Positions 37,637 to 47,391 of a stretch of DNA of 64,000 bases are shown here, one piece after another; positions within the stretch are counted from its first letter, which is position 1; each line of letters begins with the position of its first letter. A program made the position numbers and the translations under genes. This DNA is from Roseovarius sp. Pro17. Lineage in GTDB: Bacteria > Pseudomonadota > Alphaproteobacteria > Rhodobacterales > Rhodobacteraceae. The notes under the pieces are model-generated. The model worked only from the letters and a program-made list of their open reading frames with translations, was not told the origin of the DNA and ran no database searches. The stretch is taken from NCBI RefSeq assembly GCF_035599575.1, contig NZ_CP141179.1:310001-374000 (forward strand), read 5' to 3'.

Positions 37637-37669
37637 AAAAGGGCGCGGGATCATCCCCGCGCCCTTTTT
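37637..37669 (+). terminator. Intrinsic terminator after acpP
   Basis: A strong stem, AAAAGGGCGCGGG (37637-37649) with CCCGCGCCC (37656-37664), is followed by TTTTT. It would end the acpP transcript, so the HisA-like gene and fabF need their own promoter or readthrough. Confidence 0.88.
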
Positions 37670-37831
37670 CCGTCTGTCGATGGGTGCCACGTCTAAGGGG
37701 CGACCCTTTCAATCGTGAAAGGCGGCGCAAATTTCCCCGTGATGCCGATTTGGGAACATCGCACGCATGGTGTAGCATGGCAGAGTAGGCCATCCCGCGA
37801 TGTGCGGGCCCGCAAGCCTGAGGTGACTGCC

Positions 37832-38575
37832 ATGATCATCTATCCCACTCTCGAACTTCTGGACGGTAAATGCGTCTCGCTTACGCGTGGGCGGTTGGAC
37901 GAGCCTGTGCTGTGGCATGTCGATCCGGTCGAGACCGCGCGCGGTTTTGCGGATGCAGGCGCTGAGTGGATGCACCTGACCGACATCAACGGCCTGCGCG
38001 GAGACGGCGACAACAACGCATTGGTCGAGCAGATCATTCGCGACGCGCATATCCCTGTCCAGCTGGGTGGCGGATTTCGCAGCTACGATCAGGTGGCACG
38101 CTGGATCGACCGGGGCGCCGGGCGTATCGTGATCGGCACGATGGCGGCGCGCGATCCGAACCTGCTGCGCCGGTTGGCCAAGCTTTATCCTGACCAAATC
38201 GTGCTGGCGCTGGACATCCATGATGGTGCCGTCGTCACCGATGGCTGGCGCGAAAGCTCCAGCTTTACCGCGCTCAGCTTTCTTGAGGCGTTCGAGGCCG
38301 ATCCGCTGGCCGGGGTCATCGTGACCGACGTGGACGGGCTGATCGACCAGCGCGACGCCAGCCTCAGCCTTATCACCGGCCTTGCCGCCGCCACCCGGCA
38401 TCCGGTCATCGCGCGCGGCACGGTCGCCAGCGTTGACGATGTGGCGCGGCTAAAATACGTGCCCAACATCGCAGGGACGCTGATCGGGCACGCATTGCTG
38501 GCGCATGATGTTGATCTGGCCGAGGCGATCGCCATGGCTACCACCCCGAACGAGCCTGTCGCCGCCTTTCAATAA
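37832..38575 (+). CDS. HisA-like TIM-barrel isomerase paralogue with altered catalytic residue
   Basis: A 247-residue (beta/alpha)8 barrel of the HisA/HisF group. The phosphate loops are kept (VQLGGGFRSYDQVARWID and GRIVIGTMAARDP), as is a second-half Asp in LALDIHDGAV. The first catalytic residue normally lies in a P-A-I-D-L motif. Here the stretch reads PTLELLDGKCV, so Asp is replaced by Glu. The normal TDI-x-RDGT block is VTDVDGLIDQRD. It may be a HisA relative with another substrate. No other his gene is near; it sits between acpP and fabF. The canonical HisA role is therefore doubtful. Confidence 0.78.
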   Translation: MIIYPTLELLDGKCVSLTRGRLDEPVLWHVDPVETARGFADAGAEWMHLTDINGLRGDGDNNALVEQIIRDAHIPVQLGGGFRSYDQVARWIDRGAGRIVIGTMAARDPNLLRRLAKLYPDQIVLALDIHDGAVVTDGWRESSSFTALSFLEAFEADPLAGVIVTDVDGLIDQRDASLSLITGLAAATRHPVIARGTVASVDDVARLKYVPNIAGTLIGHALLAHDVDLAEAIAMATTPNEPVAAFQ

Positions 38576-38672
38576 GGCAGCGCCCCGCCGCCGCGCTGCT
38601 AGCGCGGTATTGCCCCCCGACCCCAAGCCGGGGTAAGAGCGGCGTCGATGAACTTGTGGGAGGGGCTGCATA

Positions 38673-39932
38673 ATGCGCCGTGTCGTCGTAACAGGCCTTG
38701 GACTGGTCACACCGCTCGCCTCGGGCGTCGAAGAAAGCTGGAGCCGCCTTTTGGACGGCCAGTCGGGTGCAGGCCCGATCACGCGCTTTGACCCTGTGAA
38801 CGTGCTGACCAAATATGCCTGCGAGGTGCCCTTGGGCGATGGCACGGACGGTACGTTCAATGCCGACGACTACATGGCGCCCAAAGAGCGCCGCAAGGTT
38901 GATGATTTCATCCTATATGGCGTGGCGGCGGCCCAACAGGCGGTCGAGGATAGCGGCTGGATGCCCGAGGACGAAGAGGCGCGCCAGCGTACCGGCGTGA
39001 TGATCGGCTCAGGCATTGGCGGTCTGCGCTCGATCGAAGAAACCACGCTGATCATCCGCGACAAAGGCGTGCGTCGCGTGTCGCCGTTTTTCATCCCAGG
39101 CGCGCTGATCAACCTCATCTCGGGTCAGGTTGGCATCCGCTATGGCTTCAAGGGGCCGAATCATTCGGTCGTGACGGCCTGCTCGACCGGGGCGCATGCC
39201 ATCGGCGATGCGGCGCGGCTGATCATGTTCGGCGACGCAGATGTCATGGTTGCAGGCGGGGCCGAGGCCGCGATCTGCGAGATTGGCATCGCGGGCTTTA
39301 ACGCTTGCAAGGCGCTCAGCACCAAGCGTGCGGACGATCCCAAGGCCGCCAGCCGCCCCTATGACGCAGACCGTGACGGGTTTGTCATGGGCGAGGGTGC
39401 TGGTATCGTCGTGCTGGAGGAATACGAGCACGCAAAGGCGCGCGGCGCCAAGATATACGCAGAGGTTCTGGGCTACGGCCTGTCGGGCGACGCGCATCAC
39501 ATCACCGCGCCCAGCGAGGACGGCGAAGGCGCCTATCGCGCGATGGAGATGGCGCTGGGCCACGCGGGCGTGAAGCCTGCGGATGTTGATTATATCAACG
39601 CGCACGGCACTTCGACGATGGCCGACACGATTGAGCTGCGAGCGGTCGAGCGCTTGCTTGGCGATGCGGCCGGCAAGGCGACGATGAGTTCGACCAAATC
39701 CGCGACCGGGCATCTGCTGGGGGCGGCGGGGGCCATCGAGGCAATATTCTCGATCCTCGCGATTCGCGATCAGGTGGTGCCGCCGACGATCAATCTGGAC
39801 AACCCGGCGGTCGAGACGACCCTGGACCTCGCGCCCAACAAAAAGGTCGAGCGGCCGGTCAAGATCGCGCTGTCCAACAGCTTTGGCTTTGGTGGCACGA
39901 ACGCCAGCGTCTGCTTTGGCGATGTGCACTAA
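38673..39932 (+). CDS. fabF: 3-oxoacyl-ACP synthase II FabF
   Basis: A 419-residue condensing enzyme. The nucleophile Cys is in VVTACSTGAHAIG. The catalytic His residues are in NAHGTSTMADTIE and SATGHLLGAAGAIEA, and a Lys is in STKSATGH. GVEESWSRLLDGQSG near the start is typical. A GGAGG ribosome site precedes the ATG. The stop overlaps the start of mltG in TAATG. Confidence 0.98.
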   Translation: MRRVVVTGLGLVTPLASGVEESWSRLLDGQSGAGPITRFDPVNVLTKYACEVPLGDGTDGTFNADDYMAPKERRKVDDFILYGVAAAQQAVEDSGWMPEDEEARQRTGVMIGSGIGGLRSIEETTLIIRDKGVRRVSPFFIPGALINLISGQVGIRYGFKGPNHSVVTACSTGAHAIGDAARLIMFGDADVMVAGGAEAAICEIGIAGFNACKALSTKRADDPKAASRPYDADRDGFVMGEGAGIVVLEEYEHAKARGAKIYAEVLGYGLSGDAHHITAPSEDGEGAYRAMEMALGHAGVKPADVDYINAHGTSTMADTIELRAVERLLGDAAGKATMSSTKSATGHLLGAAGAIEAIFSILAIRDQVVPPTINLDNPAVETTLDLAPNKKVERPVKIALSNSFGFGGTNASVCFGDVH

Positions 39933-41089
39933 TGTGGCGTAACATAGCATCCACCGCGATCAGCTTTCTGGTTGTCGCTATCTTCCTCGTGGGCGGCTTG
40001 ATCGTCTGGGGGCAGAACACCTACAAGGCCGAAGGACCATCAACGGCGCCCATCTGCCTGCGGATCGAACGGGGCGCATCCATGCGCACGATCTCGGATC
40101 AACTGGCCGAGCAGGGCGCGATCACCAGCCCCATGATCTTTCGCATTGGGGCTGATTATGCGGGCAAGTCGGGTGATCGCAAAGCGGGTAGTTGGCTGAT
40201 TCCGGAACATTCCACCATGAGCGAGATCACCCATCTTATCACGCGTGGCGGGGCCAGCACCTGCGGCACAGAGGTGGTCTATCGCATCGGTGTGACCAGC
40301 AATGAGGTTGAGCTGCGCGAACTGGATCTGGAAACGAACCGCTACGTGGAAAAGGCCGCCTTTGATCCTGCGAGCGAAGAGGCGCCCGCCATCTTTGACG
40401 AGGTGCGCGAGCAGAACGATACGCGCTACCGCGTCGCCATCGCCGAGGGCACGACCAGCTGGCAGATCGTCGAGGCGTTGAAATCGGTCGACGTGCTGGA
40501 GGGCGAAGTCGCCGATCTGCCGGCCGAGGGAACACTGGCCCCCGACAACTATGAGGTCGCCAAGGGCGACACCCGCGCCAGCTTGATCGCACGCATGACC
40601 GATGCGCAGGAGGTGCTGGTTGCTGCCGCTTGGGCCAGCCGCGTGGATGGTCTGCCGCTAAAGGATGCGCAGGAAATGTTGGTGCTGGCCTCGATCATCG
40701 AAAAGGAAACCGGCCTGCCAGATGAGCGGCGTCAGGTCGCCTCGGTCTTTGAAAACCGGCTTAAGCGCGGGATGCGCCTGCAAACCGACCCGACGGTGAT
40801 CTACGGCCTCACCGAGGGCAAAGGTGTGCTGGGTCGGGGCCTGCGCGCGAGCGAGTTGCGCAAAGTAACCGATTGGAATACCTACGTGATCGACGGATTG
40901 CCGCCTACGCCCATCGCAAATCCGGGCAAGGCCAGCATTGAGGCTGCGGTCGATCCTGCCGCGACGGATTTCGTCTTTTTCGTTGCCGACGGCAGCGGCG
41001 GGCACGCTTTTGCCGAGACACTGGAACAGCATAACGCCAACGTTGCCAAATGGCGCCAGATCGAGGCCGAGCGCACCCAGTCCGAGTGA
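39932..41089 (+). CDS. mltG: Endolytic murein transglycosylase MltG
   Basis: A 385-residue membrane-anchored enzyme that cuts nascent glycan strands. A single N-terminal helix (about 8-28) precedes a LysM-like region and the YceG catalytic domain. Its hallmarks are the Glu in LASIIEKETGLPDER, VFENRLKRGMRLQTDPTVIYGL, and YNTYVIDGLPPTPIANPG-type text (here NTYVIDGLPPTPIANPG). The catalytic Glu is the one in IIEKETG. Coupling to fabF by overlapping codons ties wall growth to lipid synthesis. Confidence 0.96.
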   Translation: MWRNIASTAISFLVVAIFLVGGLIVWGQNTYKAEGPSTAPICLRIERGASMRTISDQLAEQGAITSPMIFRIGADYAGKSGDRKAGSWLIPEHSTMSEITHLITRGGASTCGTEVVYRIGVTSNEVELRELDLETNRYVEKAAFDPASEEAPAIFDEVREQNDTRYRVAIAEGTTSWQIVEALKSVDVLEGEVADLPAEGTLAPDNYEVAKGDTRASLIARMTDAQEVLVAAAWASRVDGLPLKDAQEMLVLASIIEKETGLPDERRQVASVFENRLKRGMRLQTDPTVIYGLTEGKGVLGRGLRASELRKVTDWNTYVIDGLPPTPIANPGKASIEAAVDPAATDFVFFVADGSGGHAFAETLEQHNANVAKWRQIEAERTQSE

Positions 41090-41184
41090 CACCACAAGAC
41101 AGGGGTTGCGGCGATAGGCCGCTTGACCCTTGCGCCCGGCAGGGTCAGAACGCCCAGAACCAACGCCGATCACAGGAGCACGTC

Positions 41185-42978
41185 ATGGCCCGCAACGATG
41201 CAAGCGCCGCTGAAATGCGGGCGCGTGAGCCCTCCAAGCGCATCGGAGCGCTGGGTGCGCTGGCCCCGTTCCTCATACCTTACAAGGCGCTGATGGCAGC
41301 GGCTATTGCCGCGCTGATGCTGACGGCTGGCGTGTCGTTGATGCTGCCGCTGGCAGTGCGGCGGGTGATCGACAATTTCGGCGCGGAAAATGGTGAGATC
41401 CTCGATCAGTATTTCATTGCCGCACTGGTTATCACGGCACTGCTGGCGATTGGCACCGGGCTGCGCTATGCGCTGGTGACACGGTTGGGCGAACGTGTGG
41501 TGGCCGACATTCGCCGCGCCGTATTCGACCGTGTGATAGGCATGAGTCCCGTATTCTTTGAGCGGATCATGACTGGCGAGGTGCTGAGCCGCATCACGAC
41601 CGACACGACCTTGATCCTTAGCGTCATCAGTTCATCGGTCTCGATCGCGCTGCGCAATGCGTTGATTTTCGCGGGTGGAATGGTGCTGATGCTGGCAACC
41701 TCGCCCAAGTTGACGGGGCTGGTGCTGCTGATCGTACCGCTGATCATCGTGCCGATCCTGACGCTGGGACGCAAACTGCGCCGCCTCAGCCGCGATAATC
41801 AGGACTGGATCGCCCAAAGTTCGGGCAAGGCGTCCGAGGCGCTGCTGAGCGTTCAGGCCGTGCAGGCCTTTACCCATGAGAGTGCGACGCGCGCTGATTT
41901 CGGCGCGGCGACCGAGCGCAGCTATGAATCCGCGCGCCAGAGGATTCGTGTCCGGGCAGCGATGACGGTAATCGTGATCTTTCTGGTGTTCACCGGCGTT
42001 GTTTGTGTGTTGTGGATTGGCGCGCGCGATGTGCGCGCGGGCGGTATGAGCGCGGGCGCATTGGTGCAGTTCGTGATCTATTCGGTGATGGTCGCGGGCG
42101 CCGTGGGCGCATTGTCCGAGATCTGGGGCGAATTGCAGCGTGCCGCCGGCGCGACCGAGCGTCTGGTCGAGCTGTTGCGCTCAAACGATCCGGTGCAGGA
42201 TCCATCCGAGCCGCTGGCACTGCCTGACCATGTGAAGGGAGATATCCGGTTCGAGAATGTCGATTTCGTCTATCCGGCACGGCCAGACGTGCCTGCGCTT
42301 CATGGCTTTGATCTGCATATCCGGCCGGGCGAAACGGTGGCGCTGGTTGGTCCTTCGGGGGCGGGTAAGACGACCGTGATCCAGATGCTGCAACGCTTCT
42401 ACGATCCGGTTGCGGGCCGCGTCCTGCTGGACGGTGTGGCGCTGGCCGATATGCAGCGGGATAAGTTTCGCCGTGTCATGGCGCTGGTCCCGCAAGATCC
42501 CGTGATTTTTGCAACGTCAGCGCGCGAAAACATCCGGTTTGGACGTCTGGACGCCACCGACGCCGAGGTCGAGACGGCAGCGCGCACAGCTGCTGCGCAT
42601 GATTTCATCACGGCGCTCCCCGAGGGCTATGACAGTCAGGTGGGCGAGCGCGGTGTCATGCTGTCGGGCGGTCAGAAACAGCGCATCGCCATTGCCCGCG
42701 CCATCCTGCGCGACGCGCCCGTGCTGCTGCTGGACGAAGCAACCAGCGCGCTGGATGCCGAGAGTGAGCGGGCGGTGCAATTGGCTGTGGACAAGCTGGC
42801 AGAGGGGCGCACCACGATCATTGTCGCGCACCGGCTGGCCACGGTGAAGAAGGCCGACCGCATCATCGTGATGGAGGCCGGGCGCATCGTCGCCATCGGC
42901 ACGCATGACAGTTTGGTGGCCGAGGGCGGGCTATATGCGCGGCTGGCCAAGCTGCAATTTACTGCTGACGCCGCTTGA
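41185..42978 (+). CDS. ABC transporter, MsbA-like fused membrane and ATPase domains
   Basis: A 597-residue half-transporter that should act as a homodimer. Six membrane helices occupy about 30-315. The ATPase has Walker A GPSGAGKTTVIQ, signature LSGGQKQRIAIARA, Walker B VLLLDEATSALD and switch His in IIVAHRLAT. MsbA-like proteins flip lipid A or other lipids and drugs. The start at 41185 follows ACAGGAGCACG; longer readings upstream lack homology. Substrate not assigned. Confidence 0.9.
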   Translation: MARNDASAAEMRAREPSKRIGALGALAPFLIPYKALMAAAIAALMLTAGVSLMLPLAVRRVIDNFGAENGEILDQYFIAALVITALLAIGTGLRYALVTRLGERVVADIRRAVFDRVIGMSPVFFERIMTGEVLSRITTDTTLILSVISSSVSIALRNALIFAGGMVLMLATSPKLTGLVLLIVPLIIVPILTLGRKLRRLSRDNQDWIAQSSGKASEALLSVQAVQAFTHESATRADFGAATERSYESARQRIRVRAAMTVIVIFLVFTGVVCVLWIGARDVRAGGMSAGALVQFVIYSVMVAGAVGALSEIWGELQRAAGATERLVELLRSNDPVQDPSEPLALPDHVKGDIRFENVDFVYPARPDVPALHGFDLHIRPGETVALVGPSGAGKTTVIQMLQRFYDPVAGRVLLDGVALADMQRDKFRRVMALVPQDPVIFATSARENIRFGRLDATDAEVETAARTAAAHDFITALPEGYDSQVGERGVMLSGGQKQRIAIARAILRDAPVLLLDEATSALDAESERAVQLAVDKLAEGRTTIIVAHRLATVKKADRIIVMEAGRIVAIGTHDSLVAEGGLYARLAKLQFTADAA

Positions 42979-43066
42979 GGCTGGTCCGCCCTGCGGGGCG
43001 AGTATTTGCCCGAACGATGAAAGCAGAGGGCTGGACGGCGCGCGCGGCGCTGGTATTGTCGGCGCC

Positions 43067-43951
43067 ATGAAAATAGCAACTGCCGCGTACCCGCTAGATC
43101 CGCTGCCCGATTGGGCGGCCTACAACACCAAGCTGACCGAATGGGTCGCTGATGCCGCAGGGCAGGGCGCCGAGTTGCTGGTCTTTCCTGAATATGGCTC
43201 GCTCGAGCTGTCGATGCTGGCCGGGCCTGTCGTGGCGGGTGATCTGGAGGGATGCCTGCGCGCCGTCTCGGATCTAATGATCGACGTCGACGATCTGCAC
43301 GCCGATCTGGCGGCAGCGCATGGTGTTCACATCCTTGCTGCTTCTGCGCCTGTGTTCGACGACGCCATCGGCCCGCGCCCTGTGAACCGTGCGCGCCTTT
43401 TTGCGCCGGGCGGCGGGCGCGGCATCCAGGACAAGCAGATCATGACACGGTTCGAGCGCACGCCATGGGACGTGGCGCCGGGCGGTCCCTTACAAGTGTT
43501 CGACACCAGCCTTGGCAAGATCGCGATCCTCATCTGCTATGACAGCGAATTCCCGCTGCTGGCGCGTGCGGTCAGCGAGGCCGAACTGCTGCTGGTGCCG
43601 TCCTGCACCGAGGCGCTGGCAGGCTATAGCCGCGTGCGAATCGGCGCGATGGCGCGCGCGCTGGAGGCGCAATGCGTCAGCGTCATGTCGTCCATAGTCG
43701 GAGATGCGCCGTGGTCGCCTGCCGTCGACGTCAATGTCGGCATGGGTGGCATATTTGGCCCGCCCGATATCGGCTTTCCCGAGACTGGCGTGATTGCCGA
43801 GGGCGTGCTGAATCGACCCGGCTGGACCTGTGGTGAGGTCGACCTAGCGCGCGTGTCGCATGTGCGCGCTGATGGCGGCGTGCTGAATCGCGCGCATTGG
43901 GCCGATCAGAGTGGGCGCGACGCTTTGCCGCCCGTCGTCGCCTTGCGCTGA
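43067..43951 (+). CDS. Carbon-nitrogen hydrolase (nitrilase superfamily)
   Basis: A 294-residue cytoplasmic amidase-type enzyme. The Glu-Lys-Cys triad is visible: Glu in VFPEYGSLEL, Lys in DKQIMTRFER, and Cys in ILICYDSEFP. The length and motifs fit the branch of CN hydrolases typically called nitrilase-related or amidohydrolase. The ATG at 43067 starts the family region; an open frame extends upstream without similarity. Substrate unknown. It is transcribed alone in front of infA. Confidence 0.88.
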   Translation: MKIATAAYPLDPLPDWAAYNTKLTEWVADAAGQGAELLVFPEYGSLELSMLAGPVVAGDLEGCLRAVSDLMIDVDDLHADLAAAHGVHILAASAPVFDDAIGPRPVNRARLFAPGGGRGIQDKQIMTRFERTPWDVAPGGPLQVFDTSLGKIAILICYDSEFPLLARAVSEAELLLVPSCTEALAGYSRVRIGAMARALEAQCVSVMSSIVGDAPWSPAVDVNVGMGGIFGPPDIGFPETGVIAEGVLNRPGWTCGEVDLARVSHVRADGGVLNRAHWADQSGRDALPPVVALR

Positions 43952-44049
43952 GGCAATTCGCCAAAAATCTGAGACAGAGTTGTTGGTGAAACGCGCGCAG
44001 CCTTCATTCGCTGCCGTGAGTTGCGGACCATTCCGGTCTTAGCTATGAG

Positions 44050-44063
44050 CCGAAACGCTTTAA
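44050..44063. repeat. Single arm of the AAAGCGTTTC repeat family
   Basis: The sequence CCGAAACGCTTTAA matches the right arm of the dispersed palindromic repeat. No matching left arm was found within about 100 bases upstream, so this copy looks incomplete. It lies in the leader region of infA. Confidence 0.45.
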
Positions 44064-44145
44064 TAGCCCTTGAATAAGGCAGGGAATGGGGCCATTTAAG
44101 GCGCTGTTCCGCCGCTGGGCGGGAAACGCTACTACAGGAGACCAC

Positions 44146-44364
44146 ATGGCCAAGGAAGATACGCTCGAATTTCCCGGTGTCGTCAAGGAACTCCTGCCGA
44201 ATGCGACATTCAGGGTCGAGCTGGAAAACGGCCATGAAATTATCGCTCACACGGCAGGCAAGATGCGCAAGAACCGCATCCGTGTTCTGGCCGGCGACAA
44301 GGTGCAGGTCGAGATGACCCCCTATGATCTGACCAAGGGGCGGATCAACTATCGGTTTAAATAG
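44146..44364 (+). CDS. infA: Translation initiation factor IF-1
   Basis: A 72-residue S1-fold protein. The sequence [37 protein letters not shown] and [11 protein letters not shown] is the family from end to end. The start at 44146 follows an AGGAG ribosome site. It is followed by maf and the RNase E/G gene on the same strand. Confidence 0.98.
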   Translation: MAKEDTLEFPGVVKELLPNATFRVELENGHEIIAHTAGKMRKNRIRVLAGDKVQVEMTPYDLTKGRINYRFK

Positions 44365-44450
44365 GGCGAAGCGCAGCTTCGCTCCGTGCGGGAAAGCGTT
44401 TTGCCGAGGGCGAAATGCGTCCGCACCCCGTCGCAATGCTGGGTGCTGTC

Positions 44451-45044
44451 ATGAAGCTTTCCCCCGAAACACCGCCCAAACTTATCCTCGGCTCTGGCAG
44501 CCCGCGCCGCTTGGATCTGCTCGCGCAGATCGGTGTCATTCCGGACGATATTCGCCCGCCAGACATCGACGAGACTCCGGGCAAGGCCGAGTTGCCGCGC
44601 CCCTACTGCATCCGCATGGCGCGCGAAAAGGCTCTGGCGGTGGTCGCCGGTGAGGATGACATCGTGCTGTCCGCGGATACGACCGTCGCACTGGGTCGCC
44701 GCATCCTCGGCAAGCCCGACGATGAGGGCGAGGCAAAGGCGTTCCTGCGCGCCCTGTCGGGCCGTCGCCATAGCGTGATCACCGCCGTCGCGGTGCGGCG
44801 CGGTGAGGGGCTGTGGCAGCGCGACGTCTTGACCAAGGTCAAGATGAAACGCCTCTCCGACGTTGAGATCGCAGGATACCTAGCCACCGGCGACTGGCAG
44901 GGCAAGGCGGGCGGCTACGGCATTCAGGGGCCTGCCGGGGCGCTGATACCATGGATTTCAGGTTCGTTCACCGCTGTTGTCGGGCTGCCGCTGGCAGAGA
45001 CTGCGGTGCTGTTGAGGGCCGCAGGCTGGAGGGCACAGGCATGA
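44451..45044 (+). CDS. maf: Maf-like nucleoside triphosphate pyrophosphatase
   Basis: A 197-residue enzyme that hydrolyses non-canonical nucleotides to the monophosphate. [18 protein letters not shown] at the N-terminus, [10 protein letters not shown] and [16 protein letters not shown] are family signatures. The chosen start ([11 protein letters not shown]) has the conserved beta strand next; an earlier ATG (44415) is possible. Its stop overlaps the RNase gene start by 4 bases. Confidence 0.93.
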   Translation: MKLSPETPPKLILGSGSPRRLDLLAQIGVIPDDIRPPDIDETPGKAELPRPYCIRMAREKALAVVAGEDDIVLSADTTVALGRRILGKPDDEGEAKAFLRALSGRRHSVITAVAVRRGEGLWQRDVLTKVKMKRLSDVEIAGYLATGDWQGKAGGYGIQGPAGALIPWISGSFTAVVGLPLAETAVLLRAAGWRAQA

Positions 45045-46060
45045 GCCGTGAGACTATCGTTTTGGATCATTTGGGCGGCCATGAAGCCGCCGCACGCCTT
45101 ATTGGCGGGCGTCTTGAAGATGTGCTGATCGACGGTGCCGCACCGCGCGTCGGTACGATCTATCGCGCCATCGCCGACCGGCCGGTCAAGGGGCAGGGTG
45201 GCATGTTTCTGCGCACTCCCGATGGTCCCGCATTCCTGCGGCAGGTGAGGGGCCTCGCGCCGGGTCAGGCGCTGCTGGTGCAGGTCACCGGGCAGGCCGA
45301 GCCGGGCAAGGCGCTGCCGGTCACGCAAAAGCTGCTGTTTAAATCGCGCTATGCGATCGTAACACCGGGCGCGCCGGGACTGAACATCAGTCGCGCTATT
45401 CGCGACGACGATCGGCGCGACGTGCTGATGCAGATTGCGCGCAGTGAAATGGATGGCGGTGATCTGGGCCTCATCCTGCGTTCATCTTGCGCTGAGGGCG
45501 ATGACGACGCCATCGCCGAGGATATCCGTGCCATGGTCGATCTGGCCGCCGCCGTCGTGGCCGATGCAGCTGGCGACGCCGAGGTGCTGACCCAGGGCGA
45601 CGGGCCTCACCAGATGGCATGGCGCGAATGGACTGCGCCTGCGGATGTGATCACCGAGGCGGGCGGTTTTGAGGCCGAAGGCGTGCTGGATCAGATCGCG
45701 CTACTGGGCGTGGCGCATGTGCCGCTGAGCGGCGGTGCGTCGATGTATGTCGAGCCGACGCGCGCGCTGATCGCAGTCGATGTAAACACCGGCGGCGATA
45801 CCAGCCCTGCGGCGGGACACAAAGCCAACATCGCGGCGGCGCGCGAACTGCCCCGCCAACTGCGCTTGCGTGGTTTGGGCGGTCAGATCACGTTGGATCT
45901 GGCGCCCATGGCCAAGAAGGACCGCCGCCAGTTCGAGGATGCGTTGCGCGCCGCTTTTCGCCAGGACACGGGCGAAACGGCGCTGGTGGGCTGGACGCCG
46001 CTGGGTCATTACGAGCTGCAACGCAAACGTGACCGCGCTCCGCTGGAGGTTCCGCAATGA
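45041..46060 (+). CDS. Short ribonuclease E/G family protein
   Basis: A 339-residue RNase E/G homologue. The N-terminal S1-like part is seen in [21 protein letters not shown]. The metal-binding Asp region is [12 protein letters not shown] and the second acidic part is [13 protein letters not shown]. The protein ends at [10 protein letters not shown], where longer family members continue to the Zn-link cysteines and a C-terminal scaffold. The Zn-link is absent, so this is a short variant that may be active only as a different oligomer. It lies between maf and yacG in the arrangement common in alphaproteobacteria. Confidence 0.85.
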   Translation: MSRETIVLDHLGGHEAAARLIGGRLEDVLIDGAAPRVGTIYRAIADRPVKGQGGMFLRTPDGPAFLRQVRGLAPGQALLVQVTGQAEPGKALPVTQKLLFKSRYAIVTPGAPGLNISRAIRDDDRRDVLMQIARSEMDGGDLGLILRSSCAEGDDDAIAEDIRAMVDLAAAVVADAAGDAEVLTQGDGPHQMAWREWTAPADVITEAGGFEAEGVLDQIALLGVAHVPLSGGASMYVEPTRALIAVDVNTGGDTSPAAGHKANIAAARELPRQLRLRGLGGQITLDLAPMAKKDRRQFEDALRAAFRQDTGETALVGWTPLGHYELQRKRDRAPLEVPQ

Positions 46061-46239
46061 GCTGCCCGATCTGTAAAAGACCCACCGAAGCGGCGCACCG
46101 CCCATTCTGTTCCAAGCGCTGCGCCGATGTCGATCTCGCGCGTTGGCTGGGAGGCGGGTATGCGATCCCGTCGACCGACCCGGAGGATATCGAGGCCGCG
46201 CTAGACGCCGCAGAGGCCGAGCGCGCCAAACCCCATTGA
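46057..46239 (+). CDS. yacG: DNA gyrase inhibitor YacG
   Basis: A 60-residue zinc-binding protein. The four zinc cysteines lie in CPICKRP and FCSKRCADVDLARWL, the family signature. YacG-type proteins bind gyrase and block supercoiling. The start overlaps the RNase E/G stop (ATGA). It is the last gene before tRNA-Phe. Confidence 0.95.
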   Translation: MSCPICKRPTEAAHRPFCSKRCADVDLARWLGGGYAIPSTDPEDIEAALDAAEAERAKPH

Positions 46240-46317
46240 ATTATTTGCCAAAGCCTCTGGACAGCCCCGTGACCCTCGCCTAGAACGCCCTGACCCGAAC
46301 GCAGTCGCGTTCCCGAT

Positions 46318-46392
46318 GCCCGGGTAGCTCAGGGGTAGAGCAGTGGATTGAAAATCCTCGTGTCGGTGGTTCGATTCCGCCCCCGGGCACCA
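46318..46392 (+). tRNA. tRNA-Phe (GAA)
   Basis: The 75-base gene folds as a cloverleaf with acceptor stem GCCCGGG/CCCGGGC, D-arm GCTC/GAGC, T-arm GGTGG-TTCGATT-CCGCC, discriminator A and an encoded CCA end. The anticodon GAA is at 46350-46352. The anticodon stem has one T-T mismatch. The accessory region begins directly after it, so it is a candidate insertion site for an island. Confidence 0.97.
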
Positions 46393-46557
46393 TTTTAAGA
46401 TACTGAAATTGTTGAGTATTTTGAGGACGCCTCCACTGCCTGAAGAGACCGAGACTCTCTGGGTACGCGCCGGGGACGCGGTTCGCTGCGCACTCTCTTT
46501 ATTTTAAGAGATTTCCGGATTTTAGGGTTGCATCCGGTTTGAGCGACGATCAATGGG

Positions 46558-47391
46558 CTAACCAACGACGAGGTTAGTCTGCCAGTCGATCGCAGCCCCG
46601 CTGAAATTAAACCGGAGGCGCGAGCCCACGCGGATCCGGTATGACTTTGGTGGATAGACCCGTCTTTGACTTGTTGGTTCGTGAGGACTTCGCGAAGGAA
46701 CAATCCGACAGATCAAAGTCGACAAGACGGCCACACTCAGTAGGGCCGCCCAGACGCTTGTGGAGAGTGCGAGTTCAGGCGGCCCATCAAAGACCAACAC
46801 AATTGGGATCATCAACAACGTGCTTCCGATCAACATACCGAGTGCATTCACTAGCGGCGGCTGGCCAGCAAGTTTTGTTTTACCCCACACGCTTGCAAAC
46901 GCATAGGATAGCGCCGCACCGAGAATTGCAAGCTGTGCCAGATTGCTCGGATTGAAATTTGTAAGTACCTCTGGACCCAAAATGAACGCGACGCCGACGA
47001 TACCTAACGCCGCCCCCGCAATTTTCTTTGCCGTCAATGGTTCGTCAGCAAGTAGTAAACCGGCGACGACCGCACCAAACATGGCCGTAGTGCCATTCAG
47101 GATAGAGGCCAGTCCACTATCAATCTGGGTCTGACCCCAGAAAATCAACGAGAAAGGGATTGCATTGTTGAGTGCGCCCATAACCAGATAAGCGCCCCAG
47201 ATGTTAATAGAGCGTAGAACAACAATTCTCTTCAAGCGCACGATAAAGGCCAAGATCGGCACCGCCCAGATTATCCTATGGAGGGTAATGGTCAGCGGTG
47301 GAACCTCACGTAGAGCTATTTCTGCGAAGAAGAACGACCCTCCCCACACCGCTGCAAGCGACAACGGCATGATGACGGCTTTCAAATCCAT
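46558..47391 (-). pseudogene. EamA/DMT-family transporter, C-terminally truncated
   Basis: The first about 225 residues are a good EamA transporter: MDLKAVIMPLSLAAVWGGS, WGQTQIDSGLASILNGTTAM, ALGIVGVAFILGPE and ALSYAFASVWG, with about eight hydrophobic helices. After AALLSVAVLSTL the frame runs into an unrelated polar stretch with no membrane helix (about 52 residues), where the last two helices should be. The 3' part has therefore been replaced, probably by recombination next to tRNA-Phe. The truncated protein is unlikely to work. It lies 165 bases from the tRNA; that gap holds no recognisable gene. Confidence 0.72.

Noticed and set aside
46395..46703. 102-codon minus-strand frame beside tRNA-Phe
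   Set aside because: Very basic, low-complexity translation with no recognisable family. It overlaps the foreign tail of the truncated EamA gene in another frame, so it is at best part of a remnant.
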